Source: Nematocida parisii ERTm1 (lineage: Eukaryota; Microsporidia). Taken from it: DNA of 64,000 nucleotides. The notes beneath the pieces were generated by a model. The model was given only the letters and a program-made list of their open reading frames with translations. It ran no database searches and was not told the DNA's origin. The position numbers and the translations under genes are program-made. The stretch spans positions 421,441-485,440 of the forward strand of contig NW_013524648.1 in the NCBI RefSeq assembly GCF_000250985.1, given 5' to 3'. Below are positions 47,402 through 56,488 of this stretch, piece after piece (the stretch's first letter is position 1; each line of letters starts with the position of its first letter).

Positions 47402-47479
47402 GAGATTTTTATTTTTAATTTTATTTTATATGCAATGTGTAATTAATTTTATTGATCTCTGGTTATATAATTTATTAAT

Positions 47480-47552
47480 GCATAAATAATTATACTATGT
47501 GTAATAAATAAGGTGAATATGCATAAATAAGTATACTATGTGTAATAAATAA
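47480..47552. repeat. Short tandem duplication, period about 41 bp
   Basis: GCATAAATAATTATACTATG and GCATAAATAAGTATACTATG, both followed by TGTAATAAATAA, start at 47480 and 47521. Confidence 0.75.
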
Positions 47553-47703
47553 TATTTATTACTGTATGTCTTATATATAATTGTAATTTTAAATATTTAA
47601 GTATGCTAAGACTTATTCGTGTACGCATTAAAAGTAATTATAGTTTCTCTAATATTTTTGATATTGTGTGTAATAAATAATATTTATTACCAATAGTGTA
47701 TTA

Positions 47704-47931
47704 AGTAATTATAAGATATAAATGATATTTTAATAAATTATATACGGTTATTACTTATTACCAATAGTGTATAAAGTGTTATTTATTATTAATGTATTAC
47801 TTATTACCTATTACTTATTATTTATTACTTATTACCAATAGTGTATAAAGTAATTATAAGATATAAATGATATTTTAATAAATTATATACGGTTATTACT
47901 TATTACTAATAGTCTATAAAGTGTTATTTGG
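47704..47931 (+). repeat. Direct repeats with a 145-bp offset
   Basis: An 80-bp segment at 47704-47784 recurs at 47849-47931 with few changes. Between and around them the unit TTATTACTTATTACCAATAG and its variants recurs. The whole 47402-48093 spacer is A/T-rich and simple. It is not duplicated after the retroelement-like ORF, so it is not an LTR. Confidence 0.75.
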
Positions 47932-48093
47932 TATTTATTACTTATTACTAATAGTGTATTATTTATTATTTATTATTAATATATTACTTATTATATATAG
48001 TGTATATAGTTGTTATTTTTATTTACACAGTGTGTTATTAATTTTAATTAATTATACTTATAACTATAAATTAAATAAAAGTATAAATTTACG

Positions 48094-51000
48094 ATGGAAG
48101 TTTATAAAGGAACCAAGGATAAAGAAGAAAATCAACCAGAACACATAAAAACACTCACAGAAACAGAAATAAAAGATATAAAAAATAAAGAACCAGTAAA
48201 TCAGGGAGAAGAAAAATATAATAAGAAAGTTACAGAAGATAATTATAATAATGGACAAGTTAACCACAGAAATAATGAAAATATGAGTATAACCCGAATA
48301 ATCACTAAAATCAGCAATATTAACTTGAATGATTCAACTGACAGTATTATAACTGTATTAGATGGGATATGGTCAGAAGAGGATAAAAATGAAGATATTT
48401 CATGGAGTGGCCGTATAAAATTAATTATTAAAGGGATTACCACAGGAAGCATAAAGAATCCAGAAATATTGAAGAATGCCCTAAGGAAGTATAAATATTT
48501 ATTGGGAGAGGATGAGGATAAGAAATTAAATGGTAATTCAAGTGAATTATGTGGGGAAGTAAGAACAGGCCTATTAAGGATAATAGAGGCGTATAAGAGT
48601 ATAAGTCCATATATATCACGGGGTGATAAGCACAGGATGAGTTATTGGGAGAATTGGGTATATAAAAAAGTGCTTGATTCTGCTGTGTATAATGAGAATT
48701 CAATAGATACTCTTAGGGGAGAAATAATGGGGAAGGAAGGTTTATATCCTGAGAAATGGCAATTTATAAATTGGGATGGGCCACTGTGTGATATAATTAA
48801 ACAATTACTGCGTACGTATAAGTCAGATAATGAAGATACGTATATGAGAAATGAGGATAATTTACGCATACATTTAGGGAAGGGCACTTTTAATAAGAAA
48901 TACTGTAATTACTGCAAGAAGAAGAATCATTCAGAAGATGAGTGTTATAACAAGGATGTATCAGATGAATTATTAGATGATAGGGCACGGATGGAGAGTA
49001 GTAATGATGATATTATAGTATATATTGGACCAAAAAGGATCAGTTGTAAATTAGACAGTAGTGCGTATGTTAATTTTATGGGGTATGATATGTACAGGTC
49101 TATTCCAAAGAAGTATATTATTAAAGAATCAGAGTGTAGAAGTAGAAGTATATCTTATACTGGGACTGAAGATATGGTTATTCCAGAGAGGGAAGTATTT
49201 GTAAATATTATGTATAAAAGGGAATTACTAGGGAAGTGTTCATTTTATATTACACGGAGTAACTCGTGTAAGGCCATAATAGGAAAGGAATTAATGAGTA
49301 TAATATTTAATGTAGACAGGGTTAAATTAGAATCAGAACGTATATGGACCAAGAAAGAGAGTAAGAAGGAAGTATTTAAAGATGAAGAGGGGACAATGGA
49401 GGAGTATAAGGAAGAAAATGAAAAATCACACAGACGGCGTAAAGATGGGATTATGATATTTAATGATAAAAGTGGGCATAAGAAAAGAGTAGATGAATAT
49501 TCCAGTACATACAGAAGGGGAAGAGAGGATGGTAATTCATACCGTACAGAGAAAAAGAAGGACTTAGGATGGATGAGTGCACTAAAAGATTCTTGTATGT
49601 CATATAATGACTTTAAACTTATTATGCAATCTGTTGACACTGTAGAAGTAACTGGGAAAATAGAGCCAGTACAATTAAATACTGTACTGGGAGAGTGTGC
49701 TTGGGATAAAAGGATTATACCCAGAAAGAAACTAGAAGAAGCACAGAGGAGAGTGTGTGAGTTTATGAGGGAAGGAGTTATAGTGTCAGCTGAGAAGAGT
49801 GAATGGCTAGTTCCTGTGCAGATTATAAAGAGACCCGATGGTCAATTAGGTGACTGTCTTGACTTAAGGGGACTTAACCAAATAGCAGAACAGGATAAGT
49901 ATCCCCTTCTAAATATTACTACTATTACTGATGACATAATAGAAATGAAGTACTTTACAAGGATAGACACAATGGACGGGTTCTTTAGTATACCGTTAGA
50001 TGAAAAGGACCAGGAAAAAACAACATTTAAAGTTGACAAATCCTACTACAAATTCGCAGTTCTCCCGATGAGCTTTAGAAATGCTCCGCATATTATTCAG
50101 AGAGTAATAGAGAATATTCTAAGCGAATTATTAAGGGTTTGCTGTGTAGTATACATAGACAGTATACTTATATACTCAAAAGACATGGCCAGCCACAAAG
50201 AGCATATAACAGAAGTACTAAAGAAAATAAAAGAGTACGGAATGGAAGTAAATTGGAAGAAAGTATCTCTGGCAGTAGAGGAGATAAAATATCTTGGGTA
50301 TAGGATAGGGTATAATACAATTGTACCGATAGAGTCTAGATCGCAGGGAATAGAAGAATATTCCGTACCAATGAGCAAGAAGCAGTTAAAGCGGTTTATA
50401 GGGTTACTTGGGTGTAATCGAAGATTCCTTTGGAACATATCAGAGATACTAAAACCACTACACGCTCTTACAAGAAAGGATGTGCCATGGAAATGGACAG
50501 AAGTACACCAAGCAGCATTTTTAAAGGCAAAAACCAAGCTAATTACAGCGACAGAGCTAGTAGTACCAGACTACACAAAGAGGTTTACACTGGAAGTAGT
50601 TGCATCAAACAGCGGGGTAGGCGCAGTACTAAAACAAGACATAGGCGTAGTGGGGTATTATTCAACAATACTGAAAGAGTCAAAGAAGAATTATACATTT
50701 GCTGAAAAAGAGCTATTTGCAGTTGTATGGGCAATTAAAAGGTGTAAATACTATCTTCGTGGGGTAGAGTTTGACTTAATGACAGACCATCAAGCAATCA
50801 CATACTGCCAAACACTGTCTGACTCAGGGAATATACGCATTAACACATGGAGTCAAATTTTGGATGACTACTCATTTGTACCAAACTATCAAGAAAAGTC
50901 TGCAATGGTTCAGGCAGATGCATTATCTAAATCATTTTGTAACTTACAAGAAGAATGGGAAGACATGAGCCATCCGTACTTAGAGAGAATATATAATCTA

Positions 51001-51186
51001 CAGTCAGAACCTCTAACTGAAGAAGAGAAGGTGATACTACAAAAACATAAAGAATGGGACCATAGAAAGGCAATAAGAAGAGAATTATTAGACAGCCAAA
51101 TATATGTTACAGGCAAGGATCTTAGAGTAATACTGGATAAGTGCTTAATATGCCTAGAAAGAAGCAGTATAGACACAAATTCATAA
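48094..51186 (+). CDS. Ty3/gypsy-like Gag-PR-RT-RNase H ORF with altered catalytic sites
   Basis: The 1030-aa ORF has the domains of a retrotransposon polyprotein in order. A Gag-like region ends in a zinc knuckle (C271, C274, H279, C284). A protease-like motif DSS at 321-323 replaces D-S/T-G. A reverse transcriptase has D625 in motif A (RIDTMDGFFSIPL) and LPMSFRNAP. Its motif C, however, reads YIDS (D689, S690) instead of YxDD. In the RNase H domain V836 stands where the first catalytic Asp is expected, while E873, D898 and D942 remain. The end (CLICLERSS) may be a remnant of the integrase zinc domain; no integrase core follows. No LTRs were seen. An intact frame of this length with lesions in three enzymes fits a co-opted gene (inference); a recently dead element is the alternative. 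Confidence 0.85.
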   Translation: MEVYKGTKDKEENQPEHIKTLTETEIKDIKNKEPVNQGEEKYNKKVTEDNYNNGQVNHRNNENMSITRIITKISNINLNDSTDSIITVLDGIWSEEDKNEDISWSGRIKLIIKGITTGSIKNPEILKNALRKYKYLLGEDEDKKLNGNSSELCGEVRTGLLRIIEAYKSISPYISRGDKHRMSYWENWVYKKVLDSAVYNENSIDTLRGEIMGKEGLYPEKWQFINWDGPLCDIIKQLLRTYKSDNEDTYMRNEDNLRIHLGKGTFNKKYCNYCKKKNHSEDECYNKDVSDELLDDRARMESSNDDIIVYIGPKRISCKLDSSAYVNFMGYDMYRSIPKKYIIKESECRSRSISYTGTEDMVIPEREVFVNIMYKRELLGKCSFYITRSNSCKAIIGKELMSIIFNVDRVKLESERIWTKKESKKEVFKDEEGTMEEYKEENEKSHRRRKDGIMIFNDKSGHKKRVDEYSSTYRRGREDGNSYRTEKKKDLGWMSALKDSCMSYNDFKLIMQSVDTVEVTGKIEPVQLNTVLGECAWDKRIIPRKKLEEAQRRVCEFMREGVIVSAEKSEWLVPVQIIKRPDGQLGDCLDLRGLNQIAEQDKYPLLNITTITDDIIEMKYFTRIDTMDGFFSIPLDEKDQEKTTFKVDKSYYKFAVLPMSFRNAPHIIQRVIENILSELLRVCCVVYIDSILIYSKDMASHKEHITEVLKKIKEYGMEVNWKKVSLAVEEIKYLGYRIGYNTIVPIESRSQGIEEYSVPMSKKQLKRFIGLLGCNRRFLWNISEILKPLHALTRKDVPWKWTEVHQAAFLKAKTKLITATELVVPDYTKRFTLEVVASNSGVGAVLKQDIGVVGYYSTILKESKKNYTFAEKELFAVVWAIKRCKYYLRGVEFDLMTDHQAITYCQTLSDSGNIRINTWSQILDDYSFVPNYQEKSAMVQADALSKSFCNLQEEWEDMSHPYLERIYNLQSEPLTEEEKVILQKHKEWDHRKAIRRELLDSQIYVTGKDLRVILDKCLICLERSSIDTNS

Positions 51187-51456
51187 AGAATGTCTTTTAT
51201 TTAAATGATAATACAAGAACCAAGAAGAGTATGCCATGTAATATGCTAATTTTAGTATAATACACAAAATAACTCAAAAAGTAAAAGTAGAAATAGTAAG
51301 TATATTCTACAAGTAGATAAGAATTGAATAAAGACAAGTTTCACAGATAAGATTATACAAGAAATAAGGTAGAATCGATTTTATTCAATTAAAGAGTATA
51401 TTTGACAGTTATTCAAAAACTGGATTTGTTAAATACGGCACTAATATTTTTTTATA

Positions 51457-52266
51457 ATGCTTACACTGCTGGGACTAGGCCTGGAGCCAACAGACATTTC
51501 TTTAAAAGGACTTGAGCTAGCAAAAAAAGCAGATGCAGTGTATCTAGAGAAGTATACAAGCATTGTATTAGATGAGACAGAAATAGAGCGTGTAATAGGA
51601 CGGGAAATCAAACAAGCGTACAGAGAGGATATAGAAGGATCAGATGGAGGCGATCCACTGATCATAAAAGAAGCTCTTGATAAAGATATAGTATTATTAG
51701 TAGTAGGTACTCCTTTATTTGCCACCACACATACAGAATTACTTATTCGTGCACAGGAACTAAAAATAGGTATAAATGTACTGCACAATGCATCTATACA
51801 GAGTGCCATGGGGTGCTGTGGGTTCAATTCATACGGATTTGGTAAAACTGTCTCAATTCCATTTTTCATTGACAACTGGAGACCGTACGACTTTATAAAG
51901 AATATTATGACAAATTTCAATAACGGTCTACACACACTATGCCTACTCGACATAAAAATAAACGAGCCAACAATTGCCACACTCATGGGACAGGAGAATG
52001 TAAGATATAACCGGTTTATGACAATTAATGAAGCAATTTCACAAATAGAAGAAGCTGCAGATAAGTGTGGTAATACAGAATTAAGCAATATAAAGATTGT
52101 TGGAATAGAAAGACTCGGACAAAAAACAGAAAGGTTCGCATATGGGACATTAAGTGAGTTAAAGGATAAGGAATACGGACCTCCTCTGCACTCAATAATT
52201 ATTCCCTCAGCGCATGGCAATGCAATGGAAAAAGAGTGTGTTGAAAGATTCTTTGCCAGTAGATAA
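51457..52266 (+). CDS. DPH5: Diphthine synthase DPH5
   Basis: DPH5 methylates the modified histidine of elongation factor 2 on the way to diphthamide, using S-adenosylmethionine. The 269-aa product has the family blocks: LTLLGLGLEPTDISLKGLE, ADAVYLEKYTS, VLLVVGTPLFATTHTEL, NASIQSAMGCCGFNSYGFGKTVSIPFF and the LCLLDIKINE segment. The end IIPSAHGNAMEKECVERF also fits. Length is near that of yeast Dph5. The start is the ATG at 51457, after a T-rich run. Confidence 0.96.
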   Translation: MLTLLGLGLEPTDISLKGLELAKKADAVYLEKYTSIVLDETEIERVIGREIKQAYREDIEGSDGGDPLIIKEALDKDIVLLVVGTPLFATTHTELLIRAQELKIGINVLHNASIQSAMGCCGFNSYGFGKTVSIPFFIDNWRPYDFIKNIMTNFNNGLHTLCLLDIKINEPTIATLMGQENVRYNRFMTINEAISQIEEAADKCGNTELSNIKIVGIERLGQKTERFAYGTLSELKDKEYGPPLHSIIIPSAHGNAMEKECVERFFASR

Positions 52267-52359
52267 TTTTATATAACTATCAGAAATAAATAACTGTCAA
52301 ATTATCATATATCCCATTAAATTAATGCATATTTATTATAGAATTGGTTTATTGTATAT

Positions 52360-53325
52360 CTAGTATTATACATGGAGACAATATGCGCCTCAGTGGTGGC
52401 ACTGCACCTCCTGCTGCTGTTTATCGTGCCTCTAGGGCGGCCGTAACAAGTTAATGTTTTTGACTGCTAGGGGTAGAGGAACGTGGCTTATAAAGTAGGG
52501 CCTTATAAGGCCACTCCTTAATGGGTTGATGGCACTGAGATATAGTGCCACCGCGCAAGTAATACTAATGCTACGGTCTACGCACTGGGCCTTAGTTTCA
52601 GGAAAGTCCCGGAACATAGTCCTCCATGCGTGTTTAGGTAACTTCTCCCCAAGAAGCGCATCGACCAAGCCGTTCATCGATACTTGAGATAGTGCGCCCA
52701 TCTCCAACCGCACAGACCGAGCCAGAGGAGCTCTTGTTAGAGCCCTACTCTCTTGCAAGTGCAGAAGAGCTGATGGACAATCCTCTCTTCCGGAGGCAGA
52801 GGGAGAAATATCTCCTGAGCACTGGCCAGCCTGAACAAGTTGTTCTATAACCCGAATAATCCCAAACAACAACCTGAAATATGTACACACGCGCTGTCGT
52901 GCACTCTCCTGGGCAGGAAAGGAGTGCCATGTACATGCACCGTGTATTGCTATAGAATAAATTATCAGAACTGCGTATTCATTCGTATTGTATGCACTGC
53001 ACCCATATACAGGCACCCTGCATTTACTTCTTTTGATTTATTACATAGTTCATTTTCTGTCTATTGCCTCTTCTATACACTCTTCATATACTACTATAGA
53101 TTACTAGTTGTTTCTCACGCCTTCTCTTTTATTATGCCACACAATCACACGAAGTGCACCCTGCCACCTTGTATACAGTCTGTACATGCACATTAGTGTG
53201 TGTGCATGCTCAGTCTATTCGCTGTGTAGTTGTTTCACACAGCATTCACTTCTCTAGACTCTTCTAGACACTATACATAGCCCGGAAATAGACTGCAGTG
53301 CAGCCGAAACACCATATATACAGTT
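52360..53325. other. Anomalous GC-rich block next to the gap
   Basis: From about 52380 to 52960 the sequence is much richer in G and C than any neighbour, then grades into C/T-rich sequence up to the gap. It contains short palindromic pairs such as AGTGGTGGCACT and GGCCTTATAAGGCC. A 194-codon minus-strand frame (52432-53016) crosses it, with no family I recognise. It could be a fragment of a repeated or structural-RNA region, or a foreign insertion. No rRNA could be confirmed by eye. Confidence 0.5.
52848..52856 (+). promoter_or_regulatory. TAACCCGAA motif (single)
   Basis: Exact motif at the right side of the GC-rich block. Confidence 0.35.
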
Positions 53326-54116
53326 NNNNNNNNNNNNNNNNNNNNNNNNNNNNNNNNNNNNNNNNNNNNNNNNNNNNNNNNNNNNNNNNNNNNNNNNNNN
53401 NNNNNNNNNNNNNNNNNNNNNNNNNNNNNNNNNNNNNNNNNNNNNNNNNNNNNNNNNNNNNNNNNNNNNNNNNNNNNNNNNNNNNNNNNNNNNNNNNNNN
53501 NNNNNNNNNNNNNNNNNNNNNNNNNNNNNNNNNNNNNNNNNNNNNNNNNNNNNNNNNNNNNNNNNNNNNNNNNNNNNNNNNNNNNNNNNNNNNNNNNNNN
53601 NNNNNNNNNNNNNNNNNNNNNNNNNNNNNNNNNNNNNNNNNNNNNNNNNNNNNNNNNNNNNNNNNNNNNNNNNNNNNNNNNNNNNNNNNNNNNNNNNNNN
53701 NNNNNNNNNNNNNNNNNNNNNNNNNNNNNNNNNNNNNNNNNNNNNNNNNNNNNNNNNNNNNNNNNNNNNNNNNNNNNNNNNNNNNNNNNNNNNNNNNNNN
53801 NNNNNNNNNNNNNNNNNNNNNNNNNNNNNNNNNNNNNNNNNNNNNNNNNNNNNNNNNNNNNNNNNNNNNNNNNNNNNNNNNNNNNNNNNNNNNNNNNNNN
53901 NNNNNNNNNNNNNNNNNNNNNNNNNNNNNNNNNNNNNNNNNNNNNNNNNNNNNNNNNNNNNNNNNNNNNNNNNNNNNNNNNNNNNNNNNNNNNNNNNNNN
54001 NNNNNNNNNNNNNNNNNNNNNNNNNNNNNNNNNNNNNNNNNNNNNNNNNNNNNNNNNNNNNNNNNNNNNNNNNNNNNNNNNNNNNNNNNNNNNNNNNNNN
54101 NNNNNNNNNNNNNNNN
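53326..54116. other. Assembly gap (791 N)
   Basis: A run of undetermined bases. Frames that appear to cross it have no meaning. The neighbouring GC-rich block suggests a repeated sequence caused the break (inference). Confidence 0.99.
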
Positions 54117-54994
54117 ACTGCTGTATCTGTCTGGATACTCTTCATCTGTATGTACCCCTTTGTTCGTAAATAAAAAGAAAATAGAAACCTTCTCTTCTTT
54201 TCATATTCAATCAAGTTGTATATTTATAATCATAATTATAGAGAACATTCTCTTCACAGATGAATTATGCTTAGCAAACAAATTATAGAATATTCTACGG
54301 CTTATTAGTATTATGAGCTAGTGTATTTACTATTTCAATTTTAACCATTTCTATTCTGGATCTCACTATCCAAAACCAACGACCAACAATACTAATATAT
54401 TTTGCTTCGATTAATGAAATAGCTAGTAGTTAATGTTTAAATAGGAATAAGAACAAATCATTTATATTTGTGTTCATGTTATAATTATAGTGTAATATTG
54501 ACTGTCTTATAACATTGTTTTCTATGTCTAATTATTTACATGATTTCGTTTCTGTATTTCTCATATAAATCCGTGTTTCTAATATATTATTAGTATAATC
54601 CGTCTGTATTATTTTTACAATAATTTCTATTTCTGTATTTCTTTATTTTTTTATAAACCCATTCACTGAAGATATTTAAATTTTATAGTTTTATAAGAAT
54701 ATTTAAAATTCATTTTTATTATAAATAGCTAGAATTTATATACTTACGTATATACACTTAATATACAAATGATTATTACTATATTGATGTATATTAGTGT
54801 ATACACAGTGTAAAATCAATTATACTTCTTAAGTCAATATAAATAAGGAATGGGTGTGCTTCTGGATGAGATAGTCTAAAATATTTATGATTCTTGATAA
54901 AATTACTTTATTTTAGGTATTAAAAAGAATTATTTCTATGAGTTATTGACTTAAAGGAAGCAAATAATTTTGAGTTATCGGGTATGCAGTAAGT
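54117..54994. other. AT-rich spacer without genes
   Basis: About 880 bp of A/T-rich sequence between the gap and the stop of HisRS, with no convincing ORF or RNA gene. Confidence 0.55.
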
Positions 54995-56464
54995 TTATAT
55001 CTGTGCCTTAAGAATTTCTTCTTCTGAATCTGCTTTATCATTGGGTGTATCAGAGCCATTTTTAAGAATTTCTTCTATCTTAGTGACAAGATCTGAAATA
55101 TGAACACTTACCTTTTCTCTGGTGTTCTTGCTCCCCCAAATGATTTGGTACTTTTCTTCTTCTATTTCTTTTCTTCCTATAAGCACCAGAACATTCACAC
55201 CTGCTGATTCTGCATATTCACTGTGCCTAGTGAAATTTCCCGATTCTCCCATAAAGTACTCAGTGTTTATCCCATTATTACGTAAATAAGTACACATTCG
55301 GATCCTTTCTTCTAAAAGATTGGAGCCAACTGAGCATACCATAACCTGAGTGGGCGTCTTCTTGTCGTTTGCACTCACCACACTGAATAATCGGCTTACA
55401 CCCAGACTGATTCCTACACATCTGATTTCTTCTGTGTTTTTATTTGTTGGCTTTTTCTTGTTTTTCACTTTTAGCTTAGTATTAAGATCCTGCGCAAGAG
55501 CCGGGTCTTCAGAGTTCATGGTCAGTATATTATTAACAAGCCCGTCATATCTGCCTCCTGCCACTAGTGTTCCTTCCAGTCCAACATATCCTCCTTCTAA
55601 TAATATTCCAGTGTAATAATCTAATCCTCTAATTAGACTCACATCAAGAACAATTTTATCGTCTACACCATATACAGTAAGCAGCTCTTGTAATCTTTCC
55701 AGATCCTTTATTGCCTCCTTTCCCACCAGTGTCTGCCCTATCTCATTCTCTTTAATTGCACTCAGAACTTTAAAAGACCCTTTAATACAAATTGCTTCTT
55801 TTATCTTGGCAATCGATTCAACAGAAGCCCCTTTCCCTGCCATTTCCTCAGAAACTTCTTCCCATGACATTTTGTCTAGTTTGTCAATGGCACTGCCAAT
55901 TGGTCCACATAAAGATTTTTCTATACCACATACTTCCATTAAACTATCTACTAATTTTTTGTGGTTTAGTCGGATGTACACTTTATTATTGCCTCCCAGC
56001 ACATCCTTTGAAAAATTGTCCAAAATAGTGCAGGCGGTGCTAACTATCTCAGAATCGGCTGCCATATGTGCGTACTCTCCAATAATATCAAAGTCACTTT
56101 GGTAAAACTCTCTATACCTTCCTTTGGCTAAAGCAGGCTGGTCTCTTCTAAACACCTTTGCCGTGTGGTACCTCTTCATTTTTACAGTCTTTGTCATTGC
56201 CAAATACCTAGCCAAAGGAACTGTTAGATCGTACCGCAGTGCACACAGTTCACCCCCCTGATCTGCCAGATCATAAATAAGCTTGGAGTCTTCTCCGTAT
56301 TTGTTCATTAGAATAGATTTTATTTCAAATGTGGGTGTGTCAAAAGGAACTCCTCCCCTTTTTCTGTAAATATTCTCTACCTCCTGAATAATCCTGTCAA
56401 GCACCATTTTATCCTGTCCAAAATAGTCTCTGGTACCCTTTGCTGTTTTAATTAACTGGTCCAT
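54995..56464 (-). CDS. HTS1: Histidyl-tRNA synthetase
   Basis: This enzyme charges tRNA-His. The 489-aa class II protein shows LRYDLTVPLARYLAM, motif 2 with GRYREFYQSDFDIIGE, the histidine-specific SLIRGLDYYTGILLEG, and motif 3 with GISLGVSRLF, followed by the anticodon-binding domain (VMVCSVGSNLLEERI onwards). A short acidic tail ends it. The start ATG is 24 bp from the start of the divergent TMEM120-like gene. Length fits a cytosolic eukaryotic enzyme without the N-terminal WHEP domain. Confidence 0.97.
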   Translation of the reverse strand: MDQLIKTAKGTRDYFGQDKMVLDRIIQEVENIYRKRGGVPFDTPTFEIKSILMNKYGEDSKLIYDLADQGGELCALRYDLTVPLARYLAMTKTVKMKRYHTAKVFRRDQPALAKGRYREFYQSDFDIIGEYAHMAADSEIVSTACTILDNFSKDVLGGNNKVYIRLNHKKLVDSLMEVCGIEKSLCGPIGSAIDKLDKMSWEEVSEEMAGKGASVESIAKIKEAICIKGSFKVLSAIKENEIGQTLVGKEAIKDLERLQELLTVYGVDDKIVLDVSLIRGLDYYTGILLEGGYVGLEGTLVAGGRYDGLVNNILTMNSEDPALAQDLNTKLKVKNKKKPTNKNTEEIRCVGISLGVSRLFSVVSANDKKTPTQVMVCSVGSNLLEERIRMCTYLRNNGINTEYFMGESGNFTRHSEYAESAGVNVLVLIGRKEIEEEKYQIIWGSKNTREKVSVHISDLVTKIEEILKNGSDTPNDKADSEEEILKAQI

Positions 56465-56488
56465 AATAAAAAAGAATTTTCAGAATAT

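Noticed and set aside
47402-51456. LTRs around the retroelement ORF
   Set aside because: No direct repeat was found between the upstream and downstream flanks; the upstream array is simple tandem repeats.
52360-53000. Ribosomal RNA gene
   Set aside because: Some short strings resemble rRNA (for example GGCGGCCGTAAC), but no ordered set of conserved rRNA segments could be followed.
52432-53016. 194-codon minus-strand frame in the GC-rich block
   Set aside because: No recognisable family. High GC lowers stop-codon frequency, so a chance frame is likely.
53264-54214. Long frames on both strands across the gap
   Set aside because: They consist almost entirely of undetermined bases.
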